From: Mycteria americana
Lineage: Eukaryota > Chordata > Aves > Ciconiiformes > Ciconiidae
DNA length: 64,000 nucleotides
Direction of reading: 5' to 3'
Assembly (NCBI RefSeq): GCF_035582795.1
Contig: NC_134396.1
Coordinates: 32,903,683 to 32,967,682 of the forward strand
Shown: positions 1-12,588 of the stretch, piece by piece
How positions within the stretch are numbered: the stretch's first letter is position 1
Layout: every line of letters begins with the position of its first letter
Program-made: the position numbers and the translations under genes
The notes under the pieces: model-generated
Database searches by the model: none
Seen by the model: only the letters and a program-made list of their open reading frames with translations
Told to the model about the DNA's origin: nothing

Positions 1-3000
1 AGTCAATAGAGAATGATGGATTGATGTAAAGCAAGCAAGCAAGCATGGAGATTTACAGAGTTTAACCTTGACTTGTGTTTGCCTTCTAAGTTTATTTTGC
101 TCAGAAAAAATGCCTCCTATTTAAATGTTACTATTACTAAAACAAGTTGATAATTTACTGTGGTTTTCTACACCAAATTCAACATTTCCTTTGACCAAAA
201 AAAAAAGTATCATCACTTTCAAAAGCAACGCCGACTTGAAGAAGCAAAGCAAACTGTCCCTAATTAAAGATTTGGATAAGCTGTTTTTTCAGATTTTTTA
301 AATCACCAAAGAACATGTGAGAGTAAGTTCTCCTAACAAACTGGAAGAGAAACTTTCCTGGTATCTCAGTTCCCAGTCAGAATGAGGAAGTTATTAGTAA
401 AACCAAAGAAATTCCTCTGCTGCTTACTTTTCCTATTAATATTTACTTTTAAATATATTTTGTACATTGTTTAAACTTTCATACATTTGTATTTTCTTCC
501 TTTCCCCCATTTAATAGCTTGTTTTCCTTTAAGGGTACAAAAAAGAAACAACGACCCACACAAAGACCTGAACCAGGTTTGTCAACTTCATTATTCCCTT
601 CCAACTTTTCTACCCAGCTTTTACACCGGTAGTTAGCTTTCATACACAAAGAGGTGGTAGCACTTATGGTCTGAAATGGATTTCTTGGTGTAAGAACTAT
701 TCTGACAGGTTAGATTCTGCTTCTGTCACAGCAGTTTCTCTATTTTTTTTTTTACACTCATTTCCCTGTTTTAGTCAATACCTATTTCCTCTTTTCTTTT
801 GCCACGCTTCCCTCCAAGGACAAGTGCAACTCATCCAGGGCTTACTGTATGTCTATATATTCTCCAAAGAAATTACAGTTATGCAATACAGACATACATA
901 AACAGTCTTAAAGTATACAGTCACAAAATATTCCATGTGCATATTACATAGACACTGTCAGGTCAACTGCATTAACGAAACAGCATCCTCTGTATGCTCA
1001 CATAACCCAGTATTAAATCATTTAACAACCTGCCAAAAGCAGTTCAGAATGTACTAAAGTAAACACACGCACCTACACCTACTAACTTGGCACACAAAAT
1101 AATCCCCAGCTTAAGCTAGCTCTCAAAAGCACTCACAAGCAAGATGTAATGATGGGGTTTCAAAGAAGTCTCACTGTCTGTTTGGAAGTTTCTAATTATG
1201 TGTGAACCGATGTGTATTTTGATTTACTCTACTGAAAGCAGACTCCTACTACTGAGCATACATCAGTGGTCTATTCTGCTGTAAATTAATGCAATGTCAA
1301 TGCTATCCATAAAGTTCCTTGTCAGAAGCACAGGTGATACTGCTTCAATCAACAAGGCTGAATGCAGCATTTCTGAGTAACAACACTTCTCAGGAAAACA
1401 ACACTCCACAGGATCTCCAGCGCACGACTACAAAGCAGTTAGAGTAGATCAGTGCAGACTAACAAATGTGAAACTGATATGAAACACCAGCTTTCCAGGG
1501 TTCTAATACACATTTCACAGGGTGAAATTAAGTCCCCCAAAGAGCTTCACTTGCTCACATACTGTATCACTATTACTTTAAATTCCATTTTCTACACAGA
1601 TATTTTCTCATTTCTTTCTAAAGAGAAGTGTATCTAACATTTTAATCAAAGCCTTATAGTCTTCCTTACATCCATACTGGTTACATATGGATGGCTATAT
1701 AGCTAGCATTTAAGGCCCTTTCATGTTTTATTGCTATGGACTTTAAAACATATGAAATCAGAAGCTTTCTCTAAGCCCAATTCCAAATGGCCATCTTGGA
1801 GATCAAGATGTTTAGCTTTTTCCAGATAATTGACTATGGACCTGAAAACATGCAAGTAACTGGCAAGAGAATGTACACACTTGGAAGGACTGACAGTCAG
1901 CTTCCATCCTCTTCCCCCCAAAGAAATGAACATGCACATGCTCTCATGCACATGCTCTCATGCTCACGCTCTCTCTCTCTCCCCCCCCCCCCCCCCCCGA
2001 GTTAGGTTAGAGTCCAGAACAGATGTTATGCTTGCTCCTCTTCTCCCTACATGAAAGGCTATAACCCAGGCCTGAATGCATTTCCGAACCCAGAATAACA
2101 CTGGCTAGAGAGTAGACTTTAGCCTACCAAGCCACTCTTTGCTGCAGCAAGAACAGAAACTAACCAAACTCCAATACTGTTAATCAGACAATTCCAGTTG
2201 GCTACTGATTTATCTATATCTCCCCTCTGACCTTCAAGTCACAATCACTGACTCAGCATTTAAGCTCTGGATTCATCTGTTCTGTTCCTACTGCCTTCCC
2301 ACAGTCTTGACCAGCGTCTCTGCCGAAACAAGTTATTTATCCATACAGCCAGCTGAAGAAGTAGCTGACATCAACACTAGAGTAAAGCTGAGGTTCAGAG
2401 TTAATAACCTCTGAAATTTAGGGAATTGCGGATTATCATCTGGGGTGTTACTTAATGAGAGGAAAGAAATGGAGAAACAGATCAGTCATTTGGGTGTAAA
2501 TATGAATCACTTCATGGTTTACCATCTCATTACAATGGAGTTCTAAATGTTCCCATTGAATGCTATTTGCTTTAATCTCTAGAACTACTCCAGCTTCCAT
2601 GTTGACTTATGTAATATACTTTACATAAAATGTATATTCATATAACATAATGTATATTCCTCAGCTCAGTGCCGCAAACAGCTGTTCTGGAATATACTAT
2701 TTAAAGCAAGCACCCATAAACAAACTCCAAGATTCAATAACTAACAACACAGTGTGTCTTACCCTGTCCTGGCTCTTCCTTCTACAGTTCACCCTAGGAT
2801 GCAAGCTGTTGTAGGCAGTTACCCAAACACAGTAGAGAGGCAGTGTACTTTGCTGCAAGCGTGTTTCACCTCAACTAGCCTATCCCAGAGTAACGCGGTA
2901 GTAAACATTGTTCATTAGAGGAAAGACAGATGGATCTTTCAGCATGTTTGGCAAGTAATCAGATCTATGGTCTTTAAGATTAGAAAATGGATGCCAAGGT

Positions 3001-5052
3001 CAGTGTCAGACAGAGAGCACAAAACCTTCCAAAAAACCACAAAACAACTTGATAATGACTGCCAGCAGTGAAAAGTCAAAAGACTATTAGATCAATTTCC
3101 TCTGCAGATACTGCTTCACTGAGAGAAGCAGTAATAACACTGCAAATAAGTACCTCAACTCCACCCACAGTACAACCTGAAGCTACTGTAGTAAATATTC
3201 AACATTGCTAATGCAGTGCACAAATGCAGCAGAATAAAAATTTTAAGCTAAAAAACATTCTTCAGCCTTTCAAGATACTATTGCATTGGGCAGTGTATAA
3301 CAGTAGTCAAAGATAGGCCCAATACCTTAAAAAAAGCCCAGAATTTAGCAGGGATTTACAGGAGATCCACCCTCTTCCAGCAGCTCTGAGCATTCTTCTG
3401 AACTACTGAGCTAGTGAGAGGTGGAAAGGAAGAATGCCCCACTCGTGTATCAGTCCCTGTGATCAAAATGCTACTATTTCTTCCTCTCCCTCATCACACT
3501 TTGAATGTCTGTGGTGCATCTGATCATTCAGGACTGCACAAGACAGAGATGCAAAACTCATAATTCAGCATCTCTAGGATATTTTTGTGTGTATACGTGT
3601 GTAGAGGCCAGACAGGAAAATACACTCCTATCAGGGATCATGCAGTGACTCACACAATAAATAACACTGGCACTGCTTAGAGCCCCAGGAAAGCAGCCTG
3701 TTCAACTTGCAGAACCAGTCCTACAACATCTGGAAAAAAAAAACCCCACAACACAAAAACCCCCAAACCTCCCTCTTTGGTGCCATTGCTTTAACTTACT
3801 ACTTTCTTCCCCTCCTCTCAGTTCTTTTTGACAACCCAGTCAGGTTCAGTTAACGGGATAATGACAAAACAGCAATAGCACCAGATAAGCCTCTTTTAGA
3901 ATGCTCATCTTGTGTTTTGTTTTCTCCACCTCTTTCAGTTTAGCTTGTAAGACAAAACATCCCACTTCCGTGTTGTTACTGCTCAGGCACACTGCTTGGT
4001 CTTCATCCTCTCCCGCACTGCTACAAGCACTGAGCATGTTCCAAGGATATAAGGTAAACCATTACCTTTTCCTTGCTTAGAAACAAAAAAAGACAACAAT
4101 GGTCTTTTGTAACAATAGTGTAAAAATATCAAACCATGATAAGGCGTGTAGCAAAAGCACTGATAAAACAGCTAAAGACACCTTTTTCTGTAACCATTCA
4201 GAAAAGCCCCTTAAGATTTTTTTAATGCCTTAAAGCAAACATGAGCCTTTTTTGTCTCAAAAGTATGCAAAGTGAAACTTGATATTTATATGGATGATGG
4301 GGCGAGTTGTTCAAAATACAATCTCAAAATGTTAAGATGCCTAAAGTGAGACACGTAGTCACGTACTTTGAGAAGAACAAACACGTTTCAAGAAGTCACA
4401 AAGGTAAGACTACAGGGGATGTTTACTTACTGCACTCACTGCACAAAAGTAAATGCTTTATTTCCGCCTTCCTCTTAATAATTCTTTGGCTTAACGAGAG
4501 CCTTTCATGTCATAAATATGACGCAAGTATCACACAATGTATTTGCTTATGCAACAGCCTAAGACACGGGGCCAGGTGACAGCTGACTGAAATGGCTTGT
4601 TACGGATTAATCCCTTAACACCGCAGTGACCCTTTTGGACAGACCTGGGTCAAAGGTTTCTCCACCGCCAAAATGACACGGTTTCTCGGCTTCCACTGCC
4701 GTAGGACTTCGTTTGCGATCCTGAAGCTCTTCCAGACCTTCCGGCAGAAGGCCGCAGAGGGACAGGCCACCGCTTCAAAGGCATCCGTGCACTCAGCAGG
4801 CCGCGGACGCTCCCATTTACGCCTTCGGAACGAAACGCCACCAAACCCCTTCCGCCGCTCCGCCTCCCAACCGCTCCGCCGCCTCAGGAGGGCTCGCCCC
4901 AGCCGCCGCGTCTCCCCGCCCGCCCGCGACGCACCCGCGCCCACCAGTCAGCGAGCTGCGCTGCGCCGCGCCGCCCGGCCCAGCGCTGTGCCGGGAGGGG
5001 AGGGGAGAGGAGGGGCCGGGCCGGGCCGGTCCCGGGGCCACCCGCCGCCTAC
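1..5052 (-). other. C9orf85: Intron 1 of C9orf85 (partial), no exon recognised
   Basis: This stretch lies downstream, on the minus strand, of the C9orf85 exon-1 splice donor. It is AT-rich with scattered stops in all frames. I looked on the minus strand for the family's next exon, which carries CxxC-type cysteine pairs, and did not find it, so intron 1 probably extends past the left edge. The only notable sequence is a short tandem repeat running into a CT/poly-C tract at 1932-1998. Short open frames here look fortuitous. Confidence 0.6.
1932..1998. repeat. ~14-bp tandem repeat, CT run and 18-base poly-C
   Basis: About three imperfect copies of a unit like GCTCTCATGCACAT are followed by a CT dinucleotide run and then 18 consecutive C at 1981-1998. 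This is simple-sequence DNA that is likely length-polymorphic and prone to assembly error. The open frames that cross it are low-complexity and not genes. Confidence 0.9.
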
Positions 5053-5154
5053 CTTGCGCCGGGCGCTGGTGTCGTACTTGTCGTTCCTGAAGGCGCGCGC
5101 GTTCTGGTAGCGCTGGGGCCGCGTGCGCGACACGTTCCCCTTCTCCGAGCTCAT
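5053..5154 (-). CDS. C9orf85: C9orf85 homologue, first coding exon (partial gene)
   Basis: The exon encodes 34 residues beginning MSSEKGNVSRTRPQRYQN and ending SARRK, followed on the minus strand by a good donor (CAAG|GTAGGC). The peptide aligns with the N terminus of human C9orf85 (MSSQKGNVARSRPQKHQN), and the exon ends at the equivalent residue in phase 0. The ATG at complement 5154 has G at -3. The family belongs, from memory, to DUF2039 (PF10217): a short protein with CxxC-type cysteine pairs in later exons, possibly metal-binding, function unknown. Those exons are outside the window. The frame stays open upstream to a further ATG at complement 5313, but homology favours 5154. Head-to-head with ABHD17B, as in mammals. 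Confidence 0.9.
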
Positions 5155-5599
5155 CCCCCGGGCAACCGCCGCTGCCGGCGACGCCTGCCCCGGAACCGCT
5201 CCGCGCTCCCCGCCCTCCCTCGGCCCCGCCGCCCCGCCATTGGCCCGGAGCCGGTGTCTGTATAACCCCTCCGCCCACGGCGGTTCGCTGCCTCTTCGCT
5301 GCTTCCCGCCCACCCGCGCTCAGGCGGAGCCTCAGTGGCCGGAGCGGCGCTGCGGGCTGCGCCCCCATTGGCGCGCTGCAGCCGGCGGCCCGGCCCGCCC
5401 CGCCCCGCCGCCCCCTTGGCCGCTCAGGCAGCCGCTGGGTCCGATGCAGTCGCTGGGCGAGGCGAGGCCGGCGCCGCTCCCCTAGGCCGCGCGGAGAGCA
5501 GCGCTCCAGGGGCCGCGCGTTCTCTGCCGCGGAGCGCGGCTGCGGAGCTGCGGGCGCCGGCCGGGGCCGGAGCGCTGACAGCCGCCCGCCGCCGCGCCG

Positions 5600-5713
5600 T
5601 TACTCAGCACAACCGGCACCCCTCCCCCGCCGGCCCGGCGTTCGAGCGGCGGCGGTTGGGAAAGTGCGGGGCCGCGCACGCGCCGCCGCCGCCGAGCGGA
5701 GCGCCAGGCGCAG
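5600..5713 (+). other. ABHD17B: Probable noncoding exon 1 (5' UTR) of ABHD17B; 5' end unknown
   Basis: The coding exon of ABHD17B has an acceptor only 8 bases before its ATG, so a separate upstream 5' UTR exon is required. The best candidate donor in the CpG island is GCGCAG|GTACGG, with exon end at 5713. Other donor-like sites (GTGAGG near 5760 and 6007) cannot be excluded. The transcription start is not visible and the left limit given here is only indicative. Human ABHD17B likewise starts with a noncoding exon in a CpG island next to C9orf85. Confidence 0.5.
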
Positions 5714-8700
5714 GTACGGGCTCTCCTGCCCCCGGCAGCGGCGGGGACGGGCGAGTTGCGGTGAGGGGACGGTGGGGAGCAGCCAGTGCGGCCCCGGCTC
5801 GGCGCTGGCGGCGGGGTCGCCGTTCTAGGATCCGCTTCCGAGGTGTGGTGGCGAGTTGGCCCCTCGGCAGGTCCGGCCGTTCCTCTTCTCCCCTCACCTG
5901 CCCGCGGCCCTTCTCCTCCGCCTGGGGCAGGCCTGCGGCGGCCCCCCTCCCGGGGCTGTGGCGTGGGGCGGGAGGAAGGGCCGCGGCAGGCACGGGCTCT
6001 TCCGCGGTGAGGGAGAAGGCGGTTCGGCTCTGCGACCCGAACCGGGCCACGGGGTGGCGGCCCCGGCGACCCTCCCCCGCCCGCGTCCCGGCTGTGTGGG
6101 CTCGGGGCCCTCTGCCCCGCCGCCCTCGGTGCCCCCAGCGCCGCGGGAGGGTGTCGCCTGCCTCGGAGGGCCCGGGGTGTTGCGGGCGGTCTGTCCCGGG
6201 GCTGCCGTCTCCGTGGTCCTGCCCCGGGCGCCTTTGTTCGGGGAAGGGGCGCGCTGACTTTTGAAACGCTTCTTAAATTCCGGCTTTTAGCGGGCCCGCA
6301 CAGTGCCTCCGCGTCAGTGTTGTTGACTTCGGCGAAGTCCTCTTTAGATACAGACGCCTGAAGAGTTCATTTAATTCTCGCGAGCCTGATTTAACGTATT
6401 TCTTCACCTTCTGCTGTTGATGGCGGGAGTGACGCTGGCTTTAAAATTGCTCTCAGGTATTATTAATTTAAAAGTTTGAAGTATTTGGCCAGAAGGTAGC
6501 CAGAAAAACACATGTCTGCAGAAACCGAAATAGTACCATCTGAACGCAGACCGGTTTTAAAAGCGTAGCTTCTCATCAGTGATTGACCGGCTGGCGCAGT
6601 GAAGCGCCAGGTTGTTGTGGCTGAAATACAACAGGGGGCTTCAGCGCCGGTCAGCCTGCAGCAGGCGGCTTTAGCAGAGCAGTCCCGTGGTGCAGAGTCT
6701 TGCTTGGAGCATGCAAAACATTATGCAATCCGACTTAAACCCACAGTTGTCTATCTGGGATTTCAGAGGGTTGGTTTGTTCTTTAGGTGAGAAGGAATGG
6801 CTAGATTTTTCACTTAGTGTTTCCTGTATTCCCTTTCTTTTTTCAGCTGTGCTATTAGGTTTTGAGGTATGCAAAGTAACCTGCAGGAGAAGAATTAATG
6901 TCTCTATATTCAAGTTAAGCTTTATAATATTGCTAGAATTTGTGAGGATAGTAAAGCTGTTTAATTGTTTGAAATCAAACTAACCAAAATGAAGTTTTGG
7001 TCCTATCAGGCTTCTCTATTTTTATGTAGGTTGTTTTGCTCTTTGAAAATTACCTTAAAAGAGTTACTTCACAGTAATTCTTGGTATGGCTTTTTCGTTA
7101 TTGAATAGACTTCCTCTGTGCTCTTTTCCAGACCTACTGTGTATTCTTTCTTAATAATTCTATTAGTTTAATCCTTTTATATAATGCTTAATCGGACACT
7201 GATTTTTTTTTTTTTTTTTTCCCCACTAGTTTGTTGATTTATCTGTTGGAGGATGTTCATAGCCTTCTGTTCCATTTTTAATATAATGCAGAAGTTGAAA
7301 TAAATATGAGTGCTTCAGTAGTGGCTTGAACTCAAGTTTTCATTGCGTTGTGTTCAGTGAAAGGGTGAGGGTAACTACTTTAGAGTTTCTTATTTCAGCA
7401 GTATATAATGAAAAATGATGACTTTAAAAAAAACCCAGTCAAACAACAAACAAAAATCCCCCAAAATTTTAATATCTTGCCCGTTAGAGTTAGAGCACCA
7501 CTAAAATTTACAAACCAGCAGCTGTATTTATGAGTTTGACTTTGTTCTTGTGAATAGTTCCTATGAAATAGGTAATTTAATTTAAATATACAATTAGAAT
7601 AATTTAATGTAAATGTAAGATTTCTAGATAAGTGTTTGCAAGGGTTGGGCATTTGAGGCTAGTACATACTGAAGTACTCAAAGATATGAATAATAGGAGC
7701 CACTCTCTTGTTATGATTTGCAGAGGGAGAAGGACAGGAATAATTGCTTATGTGAAAGAACTACATTTGTGTTATCCTAGGGATCACAAAATAAATATTA
7801 GAAGTGTTCTTTCAGATTAGATGGACTTTTCCCCTCCTTCTTCTGTCAGCCTTAATGAAAAGGTTAATTGCCAAAGAATGTATTGAAATTACTGCCTGTG
7901 GGCAGTTTTACATTTGTCATTTTCTATGTTACTTTTTTATTCATGAGAGAGTTAGAGATAGATTTGATAAAATGATGTCGCCTTCCTTTTAAAAGCTATC
8001 CCAGAAGGGGTAGGTGTTGCTGCTTGGGTCTGTTTTATTTCTTAGCCTTTCTTAGTGCAATAGTAGAAGTTGATCAGTTTTCCACAGTTTCTTCCACAGA
8101 ATTTTCCCACTTAATTTATATGAAAAATACAGTATAATTTTAAAGGATATATGTATTTCTCTTATTATATTCTTTTTATTGTTAGTAATTTTACCAGCAT
8201 TAGGAACTTGGTTTGCAGAACAGCACTGACTTCTTTATTAGTACTGAAATGACAGATAGAAGGTGAAATAGTTATGTTGTTAGGATGTGTTGATCTCTGT
8301 GTCTGACAATGCTACCATAATGAGCACAGAGATTTACGTCATACGTGCTCAGAAGGTGTTAGGCTATAACTTAGGTATTCACAATGCATCTTAGGCAAAT
8401 GAGTCCCATTAAAGTCCCATCTGTACTTGTGGAACTCTATGCTTAAGGTAATTTGTGGTGAGTGTTGTTTTTGCCCCAGTTTCAGTAAGAGTCTAGATAA
8501 AGCATACATCAAACCCATTTGTTATTAGAGTGATTTGTAATGCAACTTCACTTGTGATACCTTGTTCACATTCCATAAATTATATTTTAGATTTAATAAA
8601 ATAACTGGTCTCTTAAGACTGTTGATCTCCAAAGCTTTTACCTAGGCTGTGCAATGCCAAATGAACGGGGTTTTGTGACTTCTCTTTTAATTTTTACCGT

Positions 8701-11700
8701 GATAATTTCTGGCTGGATGAATCATTAGGAAATCATGTTACATGTTTTCTAACATTAAGAACATTAAAAAAACACTATTGGGGGGAGTAACATTAAGTTT
8801 AATCCCTCACTGAAGTATCTGAGCAGTATACCTTTTGAGGAAAGATGATGCCTGCTTAGTTGAAGTTAAATTATGACATCTGGTGGATAACTACTAGTCT
8901 GAAATGCTGATTCAGTTGAACTTTTAAACAGTGATATCAGAATTACTCTATACACCCTGGGGACTCTCTCACATCCTGGTTCCATTCTAGATCAGAGGTT
9001 AAGAACGCACTTGTGTGAATACAATGAATGATGAACCAGTTCCAGTATAATGGGAACATTGTTTGCATTCAGTTGAAGGTATTCTCCTGAGGAAGTTCAG
9101 TAGGTGTTTTGTGTCAGATTTGTTCAGTTAGCAATGCTAGGGATCTGCTGTTTTTCTTGGGTCTTCTGAGTGAAGAAAGTAGCAAGTATTTCTTTTAAAG
9201 AAAAGAGTTGTTGCTAGCCATGATTTAGATGGAGAACAACTCTGGAATCAGAATATTCAGTTTCAGTAGACAGAGTTCCCATTGGATTAAATAGACATTG
9301 TATAAAGTCTACATTACAGTCTAGTGTAGGGGAGAAATAATACTTTAGCCATGGTCTTTAGCATAAGTCATTGGCCGTATGTGGCAATAGCCCATTTTTA
9401 GCACATTTAAGCTATCTTGGGGCACAGTACCATCTCAGCTGATTAACTGTGGTTACTGCAGTACTGCCCTGTGTGTAAATTCCACAGGCCAGCTTCCAGT
9501 CTTCTGAAATTACTTTGAGAAATAGCAAATATTTTCTGAGTGTGATCATATTTGTAGTGTTGCTGGGCTGTTTATAGTTATAAAATAACGTAAACTCCTA
9601 TTTTAATTCTTTCTGACAAGTGAATTGGGAAGCAAGTAAGAAATTCTGCAGCTTTTGTTGTATGCTGGAGTAGAGTGCAATCTGCTGGTCCTGGGCAGAA
9701 TAGGCTACTTATACCTCACTTCTGGATGTACATATTCTTCTAAATTTTTCACATAAAATAACATTCCCCCCCCAAAAAAAAAAAAATTGTAGTCCCTAGC
9801 TTTGGCCTTCAGCTTTTCTGAAAAGGTGGGAAAACTTACTCGGAACAGATTGGTTTAATAGTTTCTGATAGAAACAGAAGTGGTTGAATACTGGGTCTTA
9901 AGCACTTCTTGCAAAAAAAGCCTGTTGAGGCATCACAGCGGTTTCACTGGGCTGTGAACATGAACTTTCTAAGTAGAGGTGAAAGAAGTGGCTCCTTCGG
10001 TGCTCACAGCATTAAGAGAAGTAAAGAAGGAACAAAAGTATTGAGTTTTTCCTGTGTGTGAGACAACCCAAGCCCTTTGCCAGTCCATAGACCTCTTCCA
10101 TAGACCTCTTCCTCTCTTCTTGTCCTGACTTGCAGGTTAAAATTAAACTTAATGTCCAGATAATCTCACCTGACAGGGAACAGATGAGCTATTCCAAATT
10201 TGAGTGACTGATTACATAAATACATGAGGTTGTTGTTTCTGTAGCTGGCAGAAATATGGTCATTTATTCAGGATCTTCATTTAAAAGACAATCTACCTTT
10301 TTATGGGAGGATCAGTACACCCTTCCTGCTGTCTGCTCTAAACTGGTAGTGTTGGTCACCCATATCTAAGAATCTGTGATTTCCCTCTATTTTGAAGAAA
10401 ACTAGAGACTCAGGGTGAAAGCACTGGCTGTAGCAGCCTTGGCAGAAAAATGGGGTTTTGTGCCATACAAAGAGGAGTAGTATTCCAAGAATACTCATGC
10501 TGTTTATTGGGCTGTCTTGCTGTGTCTGTGTTTACTACTCTACAAGTATACTCTGTGTAACATTGTATGCAGTATGCATTCATATTCTACCACAGGGAAG
10601 AGACCATTCATACATCCAAAATACGGATAGTTGTTCAGTGGTCTATGTTCAACAGTTCTTACAAGCAGTGTCCTCAAAGCTTTTCTAAAGAGAAATTTAT
10701 ATAAGTGTGGAACTATGCTTGTATACAAGTTAGAGGACAAACTTTGAAATACGATCTAAATACCACCAAGTATTACAGTTAGCAGTAACATTTTATTGTT
10801 GGATTACCCAAGTATTTCTGAAATGACATGGGACTGTGGACATCAGAAATCAGCTGTTTTTTCCCATTTGTAAACTTGGATCTAGCAGTCAAAGCTGGTA
10901 CGTGAAACCGTAAGATTGTTTCTGTTCACGGTGACCTGGCAGGAACTGAGCTTGAAACCTGTAGATAGATTTGGGATGGAAAAGTTGTTTAAGGAGAGCT
11001 GAAATGTCAGATGCCTTAACACAAGGAAAGTAGTGTAAATGCTTATCTTAGGTGTGCTGGTTTCCAGCATGTCTCTTGGCAGATTTCATTGCTCTTCCTA
11101 CCTCTGAGAAAAAGTATTGTCACAACAAAGGATTTTTTTCCCCCTCCCTTCTCCCTGCTGTAAATTAAGAGGACACAATGCCTGCTTTTCAGGGCAACTG
11201 TATGTTTACCTAGCTTGCTTTAGGTGTATGTGTGTTTACTTTTTTTTCCTCCCCCCACTCTGTTAACCAATGCTTTGAATTGGTAGTATAGATTATATTG
11301 ATTTGCCAAACATCTGTGACAGAGCATTTGGTTTGGGATGTTTTTGTTAAAGCGCGGAATAAAAATAGTTTTCTCATTAATATAATCCCAATTCCTATGT
11401 GCAGTACAGGAAACCTTAGCTAATAATTTCTTTGAAGGGTTTGGAAACATTTATGTCAGCCAGTATATGGAGCAAGGAGGAGTTTATAGTTGGATTTTAG
11501 TGTACTGAAGGTCTACAGTGTTTGCTAAGCCAACAGAAGCATCTTGTTTTGCCTTCCAAGTTTTGACCTTCGTGCACCTTTCATACTGCTGATACTGCGT
11601 GCAGGAGCCCATAACTCATGATTGCAATACATATTCTCTGTATTTAGGAAACAGTGTAGTGATTTTTGGCTGCAGAGATCTGCATAGCCGTAGTATCCTG

Positions 11701-12113
11701 CAAACACTGCAACATATTTTAGTTGTTCTTTATAACATATGTATTTGTCAACAGGATGAACATGTCTCTTAATGGCTTAAGATGAGGGACTTCATTTCCT
11801 CCAATGAAAATCCAAAACTCATGCTTGTTCTTTCCCTGGGTAATCATATTTTAGTTTTAATATCTGGCAGGGCTTTAGAGTTATCACTCTTCTTTAATAA
11901 TGTACTCACTCTAAAATAGCTAATAATATCAAATAAGCTATTATATAGAAATTTACATACAGACATAAATCTACGTTTTGTTAAATGTTTCCACTAAAAT
12001 TATGTATTATTTTCTAGAGAGGTTAAGTTTACATTTTCCATGAGTTTTTCTTTTTTCTTTTTTTATATAGGATTGTAACTAGAAACTGATACTATTCTCT
12101 CTTCCTGTTTCAG
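5714..12113 (+). other. ABHD17B: Intron 1 of ABHD17B
   Basis: About 6.4 kb between the proposed 5' UTR donor and the acceptor CCTGTTTCAG at 12104-12113. The first ~550 bases continue the CpG island and the rest is AT-rich. I find no conserved-looking exon, no recognisable transposon and no RNA gene. A second acceptor-like AG after a pyrimidine run lies near 12070 and could add about 43 bases of 5' UTR. Confidence 0.6.
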
Positions 12114-12588
12114 ACTAGAAGATGAATAATCTTTCCTTTAGTGAACTGTGTTGCCTGTTCTGTTGTCCGCCATGCCCAGGGAAAATTGCCTCCAAACTGG
12201 CGTTCTTACCTCCTGATCCCACGTACACACTGATGTGTGATGACAGTGGTAGTCGCTGGACTTTACATCTCTCAGAGCGAGCAGACTGGCAATATTCTTC
12301 TAGAGAAAAAGATGCCATTGAGTGCTTCATGACTAGAACAAGTAAAGGTAACAGGATTGCCTGTATGTTTGTGCGTTGCTCGCCTAACGCCAAGTATACT
12401 TTGCTCTTCTCACATGGAAATGCTGTTGACCTAGGTCAGATGAGCAGCTTTTACATAGGACTGGGTTCACGGATTAATTGCAACATATTCTCATATGATT
12501 ATTCTGGATATGGTGCAAGTTCTGGGAAGCCAACAGAGAAGAATTTGTATGCTGACATTGATGCTGCTTGGGTGGCTCTTAGGACAAG
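12114..12588 (+). CDS. ABHD17B: ABHD17B coding exon 1 (with 8 nt of 5' UTR)
   Basis: The acceptor is CCTGTTTCAG (ending 12113) and the ATG is at 12122 with A at -3. The exon encodes residues 1-155 plus two bases of Arg156 and ends ACAAG|GTAAGA. It holds the N-terminal Cys cluster, the SHGNA strand-turn and the YDYSGYG segment of the hydrolase fold. Reading through the donor gives an immediate stop, so the unspliced frame ends at 12592. Confidence 0.96.

Larger units (their letters stand above)
4790..6250. promoter_or_regulatory. CpG-island divergent promoter of C9orf85 and ABHD17B
   Basis: The sequence switches abruptly from AT-rich to very GC- and CpG-rich near 4790 and returns to AT-rich near 6260. 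The C9orf85 start codon (complement 5154) and the probable ABHD17B noncoding first exon (ending about 5713) face away from each other, only some 0.5 kb apart. Two inverted CCAAT boxes (ATTGG) lie at 5239-5243 and 5367-5371, and GC-box-like CCCGCCCC runs lie near 5390-5410. I see no convincing TATA box (TGTATAAC near 5268 is marginal). A shared housekeeping-type bidirectional promoter with dispersed start sites is inferred. Long open frames here on both strands follow from high GC and are not counted as genes. Confidence 0.85.

Noticed and set aside
3846-4037. 63-codon minus-strand frame considered as C9orf85 exon 2
   Set aside because: It lacks the paired cysteine motifs and the conserved residues expected after SARRK; no matching acceptor was evident.
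5335-6264. 309-codon plus-strand open frame in the first CpG island
   Set aside because: Composition is almost only Ala/Arg/Gly/Pro, comparable frames exist on the opposite strand, and it spans the promoter and probable 5' UTR exon. It is explained by scarcity of stops in GC-rich DNA.
12115-12393. 92-codon minus-strand frame opposite ABHD17B exon 1
   Set aside because: A shadow of the conserved coding exon on the other strand.
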